The position numbers and the translations under genes were made by a program. A stretch of DNA of 64,000 bases, taken from contig OZ026604.1 of the NCBI GenBank assembly GCA_964020085.1, forward strand, positions 8,703,473 through 8,767,472, read 5' to 3'. Below the pieces are notes generated by a model, which saw only the letters and a program-made list of their open reading frames with translations, ran no database searches and was not told where the DNA came from. Shown piece after piece: positions 1-12,544 of the stretch. This DNA is from Micromussa lordhowensis. Its lineage: Eukaryota; Cnidaria; Anthozoa; Scleractinia; Lobophylliidae. Every line of letters begins with the position of its first letter. Within the stretch, counting starts at the first letter, position 1.

Positions 1-303
1 ATTGGTTAAAAATTATACCATCTGCAGACTAGAGTATGTATAATAACAATGAAAATACGAAACAAAAAGTACTAATCGTAAGAAATGGCAAAGTTCTTTA
101 ATGGATCTGAGTCCTTCGTCGAGGGAAGTTGTTAGGCATTTGATGTAGTATGCCTCTTTGTGTAGGAGACGATTCCACTTTCCAGAAATCAGTTTTCCTT
201 GTGCCAAGGCTATTTGTGACGGTTATCAATTGACGAACCCGAAGAACGTGTGCGTTAGAGATTCGATGTGAAGCTGATGATTTTCTTCTTACTTTTCTCC
301 CAG

Positions 304-399
304 GTCAACGGCATCCTTTACTTCCAGCCAAGCACTGTTGCTCTTGAAGGGAGAAATATTGCCAACTGTGCCGACAGCATCAGCCGGCATGCAGCGTAG
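304..399 (+). CDS. possible 3'-terminal exon of an unidentified gene
   Basis: A pyrimidine-rich tract ending in CAG (about 283-303) is followed by 32 in-frame codons ending in TAG. The peptide reads VNGILYFQPSTVALEG..., continues to RHAA and has a balanced composition unlike the surrounding AT-rich DNA. I do not recognise the family, and no upstream exon is visible before the window edge. It could be the last exon of a gene starting left of the window, or a chance open stretch behind a chance acceptor. Confidence 0.3.
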   Translation, partial: VNGILYFQPSTVALEGRNIANCADSISRHAA

Positions 400-1418
400 A
401 CTGGACTCCTTAGTGCAGTGGAGACAGCTAGAACGATTTAATGAGGCTGATTAATACAACTTCCTGATCTCGTCAATTAAAGCGGCCACTGTCGTTTAGC
501 TAGTTTTAGCGTGATTCCAAGAGGCGTGTAAGAATCTGTAGGAAGGAACAAAAATATTAGTTTCTTAAGAAACTGTTGGGCCGCGTCGGTTGGCAAGTAA
601 ATCACTCTTGTAGCGCTTCGTCAGAACAAACTAATATGTGAGAAAACTGATGGAAATGTGCGCTCACTGACTCGCTACGGCGGTTAATTTAACTTCACCG
701 ACTTCAAGTTGATAAGTAGCTTCAAGTTGATAAGTAGCCACTTACGAAGGGTTTCTTATTTCTTTTGTCATGAACAAGGCTGCGTGCAGATATGTACATA
801 TCACGCGACTTAGTGATTCACTTTGCTGGGTGAAACAAAGGCGATATTTTATGTCTGAGTACTTACGTCTCGAGCAACGGGCCGCGTTTTCGGAGAAACA
901 TCAAGTGCGAGCGAGAAACGAGACGCGATGCGCCAGAAACGAGACGCGACGCGACGCGCGGGAAAGGAGGCTCGACATGTCAAAACACGATATGCCACGA
1001 GCGATATCACGAGACGTTGACTTGTTTGAATAAAACTGCAGTAAGATACCAAAAGCCCTTCCCTCTAGTTCAGTCTCCTTTGTCGCCCTTATTTCAAGTA
1101 TTTGGAACGCTTGTGTCACGCAAAGCTCTTCTTGGCGTGACAAACCTTCGCATCGTAATCAAGTTAACAATTGAATGACGGGTATTCCACAGGCCGTGGG
1201 AGTTAGACTCGTTTTGAAACAGAGGCACAAGGGAATACTCGGTGTAGATCTTACAGTGAATTCTAATCACCCGTGTGATGCCAATTGATGCCTTGATTCA
1301 GGTTTAATATTAATATATAATTATATTGTAACTACAGTTATTATTGTTGATTTATACAGTCATTGTACATTGTAAATAGGTTTTTATTAGATGTCTATTG
1401 ATTATACTTAGCTAGAAC
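400..1418. other. no gene recognised; short simple repeats
   Basis: I see no supported gene here. An 18-bp unit (cttcaagttgataagtag) is tandemly doubled at 702-737. A GC-richer patch at about 905-965 is built from gaaacgagacgcga-like repeats, and this explains the Arg/Glu-rich open frames on both strands. Confidence 0.5.
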
Positions 1419-1422
1419 TTAA

Positions 1423-2238
1423 AGTGGCTTACTACAGTTTTGATGAATTAAAACAGCCCAACTTCAAACTCTTTTGAAAAGTGTTCCAAGATGTTTTCCT
1501 TTTTTTTATTTACTGTTTGCTTAAGTCTTTTTACCATTTTATGGGAACTTTGAACAATTTAAGCTAATTTAAATGTCAACGAATGGCCAAAAATGAACGA
1601 CCGAGTACCTAAGGGGAGACTGGGCACTAGTAGGCTAAATGACTTTTTTCTCAAAATCTACCAGTATGACCCCACCTCAAAATTTCAGGAATTAGAAATT
1701 GGCTCGGATTTAACTTTCATGCAAGTAAAATAAAAATCTGCAAGGCAGATTTTTTGCAAACTAAAAAACGTGAATCGAAAATAACTCAAATTATTTTTTT
1801 ATCCATCTTCTCTTCGGTCCGGAATCCTGAATCAATTGTGAAAATTTCATCATAGGTTTTACGGTAGGTTTTCGAGCAATCCTCGATCAAAGCCTTGGAC
1901 GGGAATTGAATTGCGCATGCCCTTTATTTAAGCGCGCGATAATGTGACGCCATGTCTTGCGTGCAAGAAAGCAAGAGTAGATTAGAGCTCTTTTACCAGT
2001 TGTTTATCGACCTCTTCCTGTCATATTTAATTGGCCCCAGGCTTAAACACATGCTTGAACGGACTTTGAAACTATCTCCTCGTGTACCAAAGTGATTTAA
2101 CGCCTTTCAAGTGCTGAAATGGTTTTCCTTTCTTCTTAGGGTTACTTGCGTCTGTTTTGCGCGCGCGACTAATACTGACGTCTGGCAGGCAATCGTAGCG
2201 CGCGCTACTGAGTCTCGGAAAAACTGTAGTAAGCCACC
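1423..2238. mobile_element. TTAA-flanked MITE, copy 1 (816 bp)
   Basis: The ends are inverted repeats: agtggcttactacagttttg on the left and, read in reverse complement, ggtggcttactacagttttt on the right. TTAA flanks both sides (1419-1422 and 2239-2242). The right half is clearly similar to the right half of the element at 4283-5137; both contain gtgacgccatgt, gaaagcaagagta, gattagagctcttttacc-like and gggttacttgcgtc blocks. No transposase is encoded, so this is a non-autonomous element. TTAA targets are used by piggyBac and Kolobok transposons; which of these mobilised it is not shown. Confidence 0.75.
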
Positions 2239-2242
2239 TTAA

Positions 2243-3380
2243 TTGATACGGAGCATGTTAGTAACGTTTCGTGATGCTTACATGTAGTCAATATGTATTG
2301 TCTATTTTACAACTGGCATTTTATTTGGCTCTATTTCTCACAGTTAACACTTTTTACACTCGTTTCTATTTTTTAACCTATCCTGATGTTGAACTCTGCT
2401 CCTTGTGCCTCCGTTTGTAAACGAGTCTTAGTGCAAAACCTTTCTTCTGAAAATGCGTTTGATTTGCCTGAAAATAAACGTGTAGGCGGACATATTTTCA
2501 TATGAATGGTTTTGCAAGAAGACCTGTTTTGACACAGAAGCAAAAGGCAACCCGGAAATTGTCGATTACCACATTGCCTTGTCCCCCCTCCCCTCTCCTG
2601 ACCCCCACCCCGAAAAAAAATACAGATTTATTGGCCAAGCGAAGGTTTTAACAGTAGTGTTATTTTCTGCCTTTGGAATTTGTCGTTGCTAGAGTGAAAA
2701 GGGGAAGCTATATATACAAAATTCAAAATTATATTCAAAATTACAAGCAATAGTTAACAGATTCCTTTCTGGCAAAATGCACGGTCCCTTCGAATTTTTA
2801 GATCTTTTTCAAATCTCTTTGTTAATATTGTTTTACACCAAAGTGAAACAGAGTTTTCTCCCCTTAAAGGGGGAGAATCTTAACCAGAAGCCTGTTTCTA
2901 TGGGCGCGTAAAGGCTCATCATTCGTCAGCGGTTGCACGCTGGATTTTTAGCCGGCTGCGGCCCCGCGTCAAACATGGCGGGAAAAATTGAAACGACTGT
3001 TCTTGCATTACTAGTTCCAGTCTCCAACCGAGCAAACTCCCTGGGGCTTCAAAATCCATAACTCTTCAGAGGAAATTGACTTTCGGGAACAGTTTTTTCG
3101 TGGACCAAAAATACATTGGTATTTTGCATAACCTGTAGTATGGAAATGCTTCTCCGTCAAGCTGATGGTGAGAATTACAAGGAAAAGTGCTTTTATAGCC
3201 TCTTAAAGATCTAGAATTATCGAAATGTTGTACATTTCCTCAAACGCATGCTACCAGTTGTAGAGAATGCCGCGGCAAAACGTATTGTTATATCTCGAAA
3301 ACGATCCACTCAGTCCGAGGTTTTAGACGTTTCCTATTGTGGTCACGTGACATACCAAATATGTGCGTAGTTCGAAACAT
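2243..3380. other. no gene recognised
   Basis: Mostly AT-rich with a C-rich patch near 2585-2615. No open frame, splice-bounded exon or RNA gene could be supported. Confidence 0.4.
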
Positions 3381-3384
3381 TTAA

Positions 3385-3679
3385 GGTGGCTCGAAATAGT
3401 TTCCAGTTCCAGTACTTGATGGGCCATTATAACCACTCTATATCAGTTGATACCAAAATCATGGTATCAAGAAACGTCCCAATCATTGGTGAACAAGTTG
3501 GTGTCAATTTTATGGCACAATGACCCGCCAAAAACACCCTTAATTTTTGCTTTAAGCGCTTATAACTCGAAAACGAACTTGGTGACCCCCATTTGTTATT
3601 ATCGAATTGTAATCAGCATGATAAGATGCAACTTTTTGTAAAGTTTAAAAAAATTATACGGAGGGGACTCAGAGCCACC
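3385..3679. mobile_element. short TTAA-flanked element with GGTGGCTC ends (295 bp)
   Basis: Starts ggtggctc and ends gagccacc, with TTAA directly outside both ends (3381-3384 and 3680-3683). The termini match the larger family members at 1423-2238 and 4283-5137, but the inverted repeat is only about 8 bp and the interior is different. It is probably a deletion derivative or related non-autonomous family. Confidence 0.55.
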
Positions 3680-3718
3680 TTAAAATTTCGAAAATTTAAG
3701 GTGGCTCTGAACCCCCTC
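3661..3718. repeat. near-perfect palindrome joining two element ends
   Basis: Two arms of about 27 bp, each carrying the TTAA-ggtggctc element terminus, face away from each other around a centre reading aaattttcgaaaattt-like sequence. There are about three mismatches. The left arm is the right end of the 3385-3679 element. The right arm (from 3700) is a second terminus whose partner end I cannot find nearby. Confidence 0.7.
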
Positions 3719-4254
3719 AGCGCTTGAACTCATGTTGTTCACTCTGCTCGTGAGTAGAATTTCCTTGTTTTATCAATTTTAGGCGTTCTCGGCTTAGCTA
3801 ACTATGAGAACTGTCTGTGATTCGCTAGCGTGGAAGAAACTGATTTATTTGCGTGGCTTCCGGGCGATAGTTGACGTAATGACAACATGTTGAGTGTTCA
3901 CTTACTGGTAACTGTGGCTTATTTTGTTGGAATTTTAATCGATTCTCGATGCAAGAAGCTCTTATTCAGTCTATTTAGGTCGATATAGGCCTTTAGAAAG
4001 TTATAGATTAGTTTTACGCTGCGGTTTTGACATCTGTAAGTTCGTGTTGATTTAGACTCCAATTTCATGTTAAAAGCACTCTGAATTAAATGTAACAATT
4101 CATGATTCAACTTCCTGGCCTCAAAAGGCATACAGGAGAATTATTTCCTTTTATGTGAGCTACGACAAGCCTTGTGGAAAGCTAGCTCTAGGACGGAATT
4201 GTATCAAGATTATCAGTGACAAGTCAAATTCTGTAGCCATGTTTTTGCGACGCC

Positions 4255-5950
4255 AGACCTAGTGTCTTATAGAGTAACTTAAGGTGGCTCCCTAGAGTTT
4301 TTACGAAACACCCTCCCTAAAAAAGCGCGAGTTAGAAAAGGAAACGTAGTTAATAACTCTTAAAGTTTTCCTCTTGGAGATTTACCAGTATGGGTACTGT
4401 TAAAATAAGGCTTATGTTTTGGTTGTCAATTTTCGGATTAAGGCCGTTACCATGGTAACATCTCATCTAATGACAGGCAGATATATTCCTCATTTTGACC
4501 TACACTCCTTTGTATTCATACTTTCCTTCGGTGAAAATTTTTCATACTTCGCCATATCATGGAAATGATATTGCCTTACATTTTGAACTGGTAAAAAGTC
4601 AAGGTTGTTCAGACGGTTTTTCCAATATTCTGTAATTTGTCATTATTCTAAATATATGAGATTAGCTCTGACAGATTTTAACAAAAATATGGTATCTTAT
4701 AGGAATTGTATGTGGTTACAAGTGAGCCAAATTAAAAAAAAATTCACCAAAGGAAACGCGAGAAAATTAGCATTTATTTTCGCACGTGACGTCACAAAAA
4801 TCAAAAAAACACGCGCGGTATCGCGCGTGGGCATTCATTTAGGCGCGCGCTCAGGTGACGCCATGTATCGCATGCGAGAAAGCAAGAGTAAATTAGAGCT
4901 CTTTTACCGGTTATTTATAGAGATTTTTTGTCATATTTTGTCATAAACACATGTTTGAACGGAGTTTGAAACTATTGCTACTTATACCGAAGTGATTTAA
5001 CGCCTTTGAAGTGCTGAAGTGATTTCGTTTCTTCTTAGGGTTACTTGCGTCATTTTTGAACGCGCGATTATCACTGACGTTTGGCAGGCAATGGTAGCGC
5101 GCACTAATGAGTCTAAGAAAAACTCTAGGGAGCCACCTTAAGCAGTGCTTACCTGAAGTTCTACACTCCACACTTTATCTAGCATAACCAGGAAATGACA
5201 CTAGAATCTCTTGGCCACCTGTGGAAAAATTTAGGCTCATGTCATCATGCAATTGCCTCAATAATAGCAAACTAAACTGCCTTAAAATCATAGCTAGCCA
5301 ATGTCAGAAAACTCTGCTGCCTCTACTAAGTATATAGCATGTTCTCCACTCAGCACAAGTCAGAGCGACTTGAGGCTAGGGATACAAGTACAAAGCAGTC
5401 CCACCCCACCACCTCCCCCCCCCTTGAATTACGGGCCAGGCACTCCAAATAGGTTTTCAAAATTAGCCGCACTCCTGCGTGATAACTGTCCAGAGATTTA
5501 TACCACGTGACGTAAAATAGCCAATAAAATCAATCAAAAATTAATGGGTGGGTTATAATAGTACATAAAACCCTGTTGGGCTTCAACTTAATACCAAACT
5601 AGTTTGATTCTGACAGTTTTGCATATTTCTGATATACAACCCCTACCTTTGTCTAGAAAAAAGTCAAATTGAAATTGAAATCCACAAAATCAAGACTAAA
5701 TCAAGTCAAGCTGGTTTGATAAAGTTTACGGACAAAAATAACTTAACAACACAATATTAACAGACCCCTTTTTCAAAACTCCAGCAGGTAGATCGATTAA
5801 TTACATACCTGATGTTTTGAAAACCAGGCCCAAGCAGCCCAATAAGACCTAGTGTCTTATAGAGTAACTTAAGCAGTGCTTACCTCAAGTTCTACACGCC
5901 ACACTTTATCTAGCATAACCAGGAAATGACACTAGAATCTCTTGGCCACC
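4255..5950 (+). repeat. duplicated ~107-bp segment, one copy interrupted by a MITE
   Basis: The block beginning agacctagtgtcttatag and ending tctcttggccacc occurs at 5845-5950 uninterrupted. It occurs again as 4255-4282 plus 5142-5219, split by the 855-bp MITE. The copies differ at only a couple of positions, so the uninterrupted copy serves as an empty site. Confidence 0.85.
4283..5137. mobile_element. TTAA-flanked MITE, copy 2 (855 bp) with preserved empty site
   Basis: Terminal inverted repeats are perfect over at least 20 bp (GGTGGCTCCCTAGAGTTTTT). TTAA lies at 4279-4282 and 5138-5141, while the duplicated empty site at 5869-5872 has a single TTAA. This directly shows insertion with duplication of TTAA. 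The interior holds no transposase; the 113-codon open frame inside it has no recognisable similarity and is ignored. The right half resembles the element at 1423-2238. Confidence 0.85.
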
Positions 5951-6698
5951 AAACTTAACATGTGGCGTTTCGCAAATAAGTCACTATGCCAGATGCAAAT
6001 TGACTCCAAACATTTAAAATGTATATGACAAATATTGTTTTTATTTGCTTGATGGAATCTACATAAGATCATGATATGGAAGTAGAAAATAAAATTGGAT
6101 ATCGCTTTTTCTTCACCGTGTTTTATAGCCTTCTGAAAACGTGAATTTTACTTTCGGTTTGATCAGAAACCGTGGAGGGCCTAGTACTAGTACAAAACAA
6201 GAACGCAGGTCTACATATCTTCTGTAAGTGCTTACAATTTTGAACCAATTTTGGAATTACGCTTGATTGCCTAATTCCTAGTGTATTTCACTTTTTTCCG
6301 TTTGTATTTTTTGGTTAGAAAATATGTCGACCTCATGTCGACCTACGTTTTTGCTTTGACGTCACAGCCTGACTCTTTGGGAGTAATATTCAGGGAGAAA
6401 AATAATTGGCCTTCAAAAACGTCAAAGTTTCTGGGTGACAAAAGCGCCAATTAATGAGCTCACACATATTTTCGTAATTTTTTTTTGTTTTCAATCCGGC
6501 ATCGCGCGCGCAAAAAAAAAACATGATTCACAACGGGCTCAAATTCCTTGGGATAGTTTATTCTGATATTTTGGTTGCTTGACAAGACACTGAATCACTT
6601 TTGCTATGAGGTAAATATTGTTTAAATATTGTCGCTTCGACCTTTTAAAGATAAATGCGACAGAAAGGTTCCACTCCACAGCTGACAGCATAACAAAT
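5221..6698. other. no gene recognised
   Basis: Includes the second copy of the 107-bp duplicated block and a C-rich run near 5400-5424. A 69-codon open frame at 5301-5510 has a proline run from that C tract and no recognisable similarity; I do not call it a gene. Confidence 0.4.
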
Positions 6699-6704
6699 TT
6701 TATT
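6699..6704 (-). terminator. poly(A) signal of the minus-strand crystallin gene
   Basis: AATAAA on the minus strand (tttatt on plus), about 120 bases downstream of the stop codon at 6825. Confidence 0.5.
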
Positions 6705-6824
6705 CCAAGGAATCATAAATGGCAAGTACAAAACGTGCAACCTTTGATTTATTGTTAGTTTAACTTTTCTTACTATAACTAGGTTGCTTAAACGACCAGT
6801 TCTTCCACATATCTTTCACTGTGT

Positions 6825-7764
6825 CTACACGGTCTTACGGATGCTCATGACAGGAGATTTAATGCCCATGGAGTCGACATTAGGATAACGGCCATCTTTG
6901 TCCAAGATGGAGTGGTCTCCTTTAAAGTTGATATCTGAATACACAGTCCATTGGATGGTGTTATTAGCTCCACAGCTAACCGAGCAGGCGCCATCTTGAA
7001 GAACTCCACGCAAGTCTGGTTCGTTTCTTGTAACAGTCTATGGTAAAAGAAATATAAAAATGCATGGATCAGTTCAAGTTTGATCTTAAATGGTTCACAG
7101 CTTTCTTTGGTTGTTAACGAAATGAGATGCGTTTGCCAGTTGTCACTTTTATGCCATTCAGAAGAATATTAAGTTATTTTTAAAAGTCATGAAGGTTTCT
7201 GCAATATTAAACACTCAAGTACCATCGTGATTCTAGACTGGGATAACTTGTTCGAGGTATTTTTTTGTTTGTTTGTTTCGGTGTCGTCAAACCATAACCC
7301 TAGAACATGGGACGCATGACAAGCAAACCATTGAAGCAATCGAATCTGGAAGCAAGGTTAACGGTTTACTTTCGGGTTTAACTGCTGACCAGATGACAAA
7401 GTGATGCCATCGCTTAAAAACTAACTTTCTCGGATTACCTTCGAAACCACTGTACAGTAAAATAGGTTAACAGCTTTCTCAATTTAGTGTCGTCTTAAAA
7501 TTGGCTTGAGTCCTAACAGACGATATCAGCCCTTCTGTTTAATGAAAACTCAAAGCAAAAACACTTAACAGCCACAAAGTTACGAGCTGTACAAGGCGCG
7601 CGCAGGATGACGGTGTTTTAAAGGAACCATACAGTGTAGTGAAGCAGTTTTGAAATACATTTGACATATATCGTTACTAATTAATTTTGTAAAGTTTAGC
7701 GCTTTACCGTTGATTTTCCTCCAAAGTCATTATTTGCATACAACACTATTTTTTCGTCTCCCAT
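6825..7764 (-). CDS. single-domain beta/gamma-crystallin-like protein, two coding exons, 89 aa
   Basis: On the minus strand, exon 1 runs 7764-7708 (ATG, 19 codons) and ends at a gtaaag donor. Exon 2 starts at 7037 after ttaccatag and runs to the TAG at 6825. Both junctions are in phase 0. Exon 1 supplies the first Greek-key motif (IVLYANNDFGGKS). Exon 2 supplies the second (WTVYSDINFKGDHSIL), then a Gly-Arg-Tyr turn and a terminal VMSIRKTV strand. Two Greek keys make one beta/gamma-crystallin domain. The usual Ca-binding signature (N/D)(N/D)xx(S/T)S is degenerate here (QDGACS), so calcium binding is doubtful. No signal peptide is visible, suggesting a cytoplasmic protein. A noncoding 5' exon with a gtaagc donor at 7932 fits upstream. 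The exon order and phases match the plus-strand genes at 15.0-15.8 and 57.1-57.8 kb. Confidence 0.8.
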
Positions 7765-7931
7765 GGTTGTCAACTCTGAAAGCGGGTTTGTAATCCTTTA
7801 AAGTGCAAAATTCAAATGATAATAATAAATGGTATGGTATGGAAAGGCACAACGTAATTAACGTGAGCAAACGTCTAAAAAGAGCTGTGGCGTAGTGACA
7901 GGTAGACGTAGTGAGTGAGGGTAGAAGCTTA

Positions 7932-8023
7932 CCTTATCACTTGGTCCTTGGCAGGCTGAAAACAGTCTATCTTGTCGCGTGATAGCGATGAAGGCAGTTG
8001 GTGTTTGGCAAGCTCTTTTTATG
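7932..8023 (-). promoter_or_regulatory. predicted promoter and 5' noncoding exon of the minus-strand crystallin gene
   Basis: On the minus strand a TATA-like cataaaaag lies at 8023-8016. About 85 bases downstream, ccaagtgataag ends at a gtaagc splice donor near 7932. This would give a short leader exon spliced to sequence near the ATG at 7764. It is inferred from signals only. Confidence 0.35.
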
Positions 8024-10640
8024 TTGTCCTAGCTGACAGCTCTAATGAAGCATGCAAGTTGTAACGGTTACCACCATTTCCAAACATGGTCATAAGTTTA
8101 GGCCTTGTTATTTGAAGTGTCAAAAGAGGGAGTGACAAGAGATTAAGATCAAGCCACTTAAAATTCCTGCTGATAAGCACGCAAGGCTCTAAATGAAAGG
8201 TGAAGCCAGCAAGGAAATTGCGAAAGAAACTCTTTGCTATTCATGTGTGTCATAATGTATGGATTTAACTGTTTTTGAGATATTTTCATGAACCGGCTGC
8301 TTCTAAACGGACTAAGATGTATCTTAATGTTGTAACTCCTCCCAAATACTCATTCACAGCATTATTAACAGGTGATAAGGGTGGGGGGGGGGGGGGGTAA
8401 GTTTGTAAAGAAACTGTGGTGCTGCGTCGGTGGGGAGTATTACAAGATGATTTGGTTTTATCAACTGAGTTGATAATGTGAATTGGCCACCGTAAAGAGA
8501 TTCGAAAGCTGACGTTTCGAGCGTTAGCCCTTCGTCGCAGCGAATTATTGACAGGTAGCCTCGTAGCCACTTGATTAATTGGGACTTGATTGAGGGCGCC
8601 AACGCATGTGACTGCGCATGCGGAATAACAACGTCACTTGATATAGTTAATTTAACAGTAAAAATGTTACCGGGCTCACAGAAATAGAAGGGATTCTTTA
8701 TTTGCCTAATTCTAACAATCATGGTTACTGCTGCCAGAAGAAAACTGCACAATGGTGCGTGCTCTTGTCGCGGGCAAAAAACAGGAACAAGCATTTACGT
8801 AATTGCCAACAAAGAAAATAATATCAACATTTTAAAAATTCCAGCAATCAGTGATTAATTAATTTGAGTCAATTATCTCAAAGCAGCTTTAAAAATAGCT
8901 CGTTTAACTGTGATTGCACGTCTTTGAAATTTGTAGCTCCTCCCATTCAGACAGACATTTTCCTGTTTTCCAAGGGCACATAGATAATAACATCACAAGT
9001 GCCTAAAAGGGTGTGTCAAGAGTTCTTAAAGGAACTTTACCGTTTACCAATCTCACTGTCATCATTAGCTTAGTGTTTCAGGCGGTGCAATTAGCGTCGA
9101 CAACCACGAAAACAAACCTCTTAAGTCCTTAAGTTGTTTTGATAGTGAATGCTGATAGTTCTAGGCGTCCGTTTTCATTCGCGCGTGCTCCAAATTTATA
9201 GAGCTTTGTATGGAGACGTCTTGTTGGTAACCCTTGAAGGGGTACCAACACGGCGGCCATAAACTAACAGAAACACCTCTCAATGCGTTTTGCCATTGAA
9301 ATGAGACTTTATTACTCTAGAGCCAAGGCACATCGAAATTAATCCTTCCTCTTTTGAAGCAACTGTCCAGTTAGCATAAACTTGAGCGATAACTATTCTG
9401 GTGCCGCCATTTTGGTGTCACGCAAAGCATAAGTTTGGAATTTAAGTGTTCTCTTTAACAAAACGAGTAACCCTGTCAAGCTTAAAAGTTGTAAAATCGT
9501 CAAGTTATCAGAGGGCCTTAAATCGGATGAAACTAAAACTTCAGAAGGATTAGTAATTTTTTGTTTTGGAAAATGATGACGTCACGTGGAAACCGGCAAT
9601 GTAACTAAGAATGTAAGCGATAGACGTAGAGTTGCAACATGGTAAAAAAAAGAAAGATTAATTTGATAAAGGTAAACCAAGTACTTCGTAGCGCTTCCTT
9701 TTCGCCCTTTTCGTCTATAAGCAAGTGTTGGTACGTGTTTGAAATCATGCTATGGGCTAACTTTAACTATTGAAATTGCATATTTTACTCCCAGAAATTA
9801 GTAAACTGTTTGATCTATTCAGTCCTAGACCCTTCAGCACTAACGATATGAAAGGGTCGCAAATCTGAAAGTAACGAAGATTTTTAAACTTTACTATTAG
9901 CGACGAAAATGCGTCTGTTTAAAACTACAAGGCAGTTAACATGTTGGTTTAAAGCAAAGTTTGATGCTTTGTTTAAGCCGGTGAAATGGCCCGCTCATTT
10001 AGCTGACAAAACGTGCTCAGTCCTGTTTTGTAGAGGGTCAAAAGAGATCATCAGCCTTAAGTGTTCCAAACACATTAGCACAATTTCAGGCCATTAACAA
10101 AACTTGAGCCTAACTACACCAACCTTTAATGGTGTCCAACACAATATTAGCGTCAGCAGCGAAACTGAGACTATTTGAAAGTGGGTAATTTTTGTACAGT
10201 AAGATCAGTGAAAAGGCTGCAAGTCATCACGAGATCAAATCAGCCCTCCAGGGAAATGTTTTATATTGTTGATGACTAATTTAAATATTTTCCCGCTTGC
10301 TCTGAGTATCAAAACAAACCTCTTGTAATTTGTATATGTTCTTATACATGGAAGAAATTATGCGCCAATGTGACCGATTAAAAAAGCATCATGCATAAAC
10401 ATATGCTCTCTTCAGCGTGATAAAGAATATTTAGAGCTAAGCAGATTTTTTGAGGTCAAAATTTCAAAGCAAATGACGCTGATTCACGCTTTGTTTCCGA
10501 AACCGTTAGGGAAGAGATTGCTTCACTTAGTCTACGTATTCCATGCTCTGTGTCAGCTGTAGGCAACTGATACGAGTCGGAGAATAACGGAAATAAAGAA
10601 TAAAGTGTATCGAGAAGAACAATAGAACTACGGAGATATT
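8024..10640. other. no gene recognised; low-complexity tracts
   Basis: A run of 15 G lies at 8383-8397. A block at about 8460-8580 contains gacgtttcgagcgttagccc, which looks like part of a dispersed repeat but has no boundaries I can define. The long minus-strand frames at 8286-8794 come from the G tract and this block. No coding exon is supported. Confidence 0.4.
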
Positions 10641-12436
10641 TTAAATCAAGCAATTAATATAAGCTGCTGTCAAAGAACACTTTTCGAAACCCGTTGCTAG
10701 ATTCAGTTAGAATATTTGTAATTGGTAACATACGTATTTTACCACTAAGTGTTTTTAAAATACATCAGAAACATTTAAATTTCGAACCAACTATTTTTGT
10801 TCTGCTGCCCAGAAATTATGGAATGTTACTGTAGTTGTTTTCATGCCCGTTTCTGAACAATTATTTCATTTTTCATTTTTAGAGGTATTCTAAGATACTA
10901 GCAAGACCTGCCAGATGGTTTTTTTTTCATCAAATTCGAAGTTGAACTTGGCGTCCTTATGTACTAATTTGTTTGCCACATCAGGTTGTGGCGGAAGTTG
11001 CAGCGCATTAGTTTAGTCGACAATTCAAAGCACTGACCAGTTCCGCTTTCACCCGAATAATATCAGAATACCACTTTCGTGCTTAGCAGGAGCTCAAATT
11101 CTCTCAAGTTACAAGGCTATAAAAAGTAAGTAAACTACTCAATCTGTGCCATAACAATTTGAGCAAACAAACTGGCAACAGTCGCTCTTTTTCTACAACA
11201 CGGGCTGGAAAACTTTGAAATACTTCAATATATTTCCAACGTTTATGTACATCACTGCTCCCTTTTTGCCGTTGTGAATTTTAATAGATCATTCTTTCGT
11301 CTGCCTTCTTGTTCCAGTGCTAGCATCATTTAATTTACCCTAGTCACAAATTTTAGGGCAGTCCATGATATTATTCCTCTGTTAATACATTGATTGGAGT
11401 AATGGATCGACTGAAAGGAGCCAATCCTCTCCAGGCGCTCTAGTAATGCAGCTAGCAATAGTGGCTGAAACAACCGTGTACATTTTGAATAGCAACTTGC
11501 TACAAAACGTTGAAAAGTACAGATAACAGTTCAATGTTGTTTCGAATTCACGTATACCAAATAACTATCAACATTTAAGATCGACCTCGCCAAAAGGCGG
11601 TGGAAAAGAATTGAAATAAATCGAAACTCCTTATCCATCAAAGCGAATTATTTAATCGTATTTCATTTGTATTATTCAGTGCTTTGCAAAACGTTGTCAG
11701 CTTTTGTGTTCCCACTGGTTTGTATTCTATCTTTGGGATTTTAGTCGCGAATCTCTCGTATGTCGAGCTGTATTGAGACAGTTTCCGCATTGGTTAAGCT
11801 TTCTAACAACGCAGAATTCGATTATTTTGCGTTGTCGCTCTACAGAGGACGACTAAGAAAATTACCAACACCAGTGTTGAGTTCTCGTTGCTGCTAATGG
11901 TCGCAGCACCATTTGAAGTACTGTATAGGTAGTTAATTTATAAATTAACAAAAATCATGTGCATCTCTCCATGCTTAGTTCCTCTTAGTTGGGTTAAACT
12001 CGCCCCTGCTCGTTTTTGTCTCAACTATTTCACAGGGAAAACCACAGCTAGCATACTGGTGGGAAAAAGGGGAAAAAGTGGCAAAGACAACAGGCTAGAG
12101 AGCAGGAACATGTCAGAGCATTTTTCTTGTAGTTTAAGTTTGTTTGTTTATTCAGGTATTGGCCCAGGGTAACAAAAATGAGGTGAACCGGGCTTAAGGA
12201 ACTGAAAAGAAATGTGGGTCGGTTTAATAATACTTCCAAACCGAGCACAGGGGAACAGCTCTATAATTGAGGTCTTCGACGCATTCAATACAATATACAT
12301 ACGGAGATATAGGTTTAATCAATAATCATTACACCAAAATGAAGCTTTGACTCGTTAACTTCGCTGTCAAGAAGAAAATGTATTGAAGTGTCTACATCAA
12401 ATCAAACACATTGGACATTATTACACATTTAAGACC

Positions 12437-12503
12437 GCCTCCTGGTTAGCTCAGTTGGTAGAGCGCCAGTCTGCTGTGCGGAAGGTCGAGGGTTCGAGCC
12501 CCA

Positions 12504-12544
<41 letters not shown>

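Noticed and set aside
770..1143. Arg-rich open frames on both strands
   Set aside because: They arise from a short GC-rich repeat (gaaacgagacgcga) and have no recognisable domain or splice context.
8286..8794. Minus-strand frames of 94 and 146 codons
   Set aside because: The proline run comes from the G15 tract and the rest lies over a probable dispersed repeat; no domain or consistent exon structure.
12437..12513. Functional tRNA gene
   Set aside because: A and B boxes are good, but the acceptor arms do not pair well and a SINE body follows directly.
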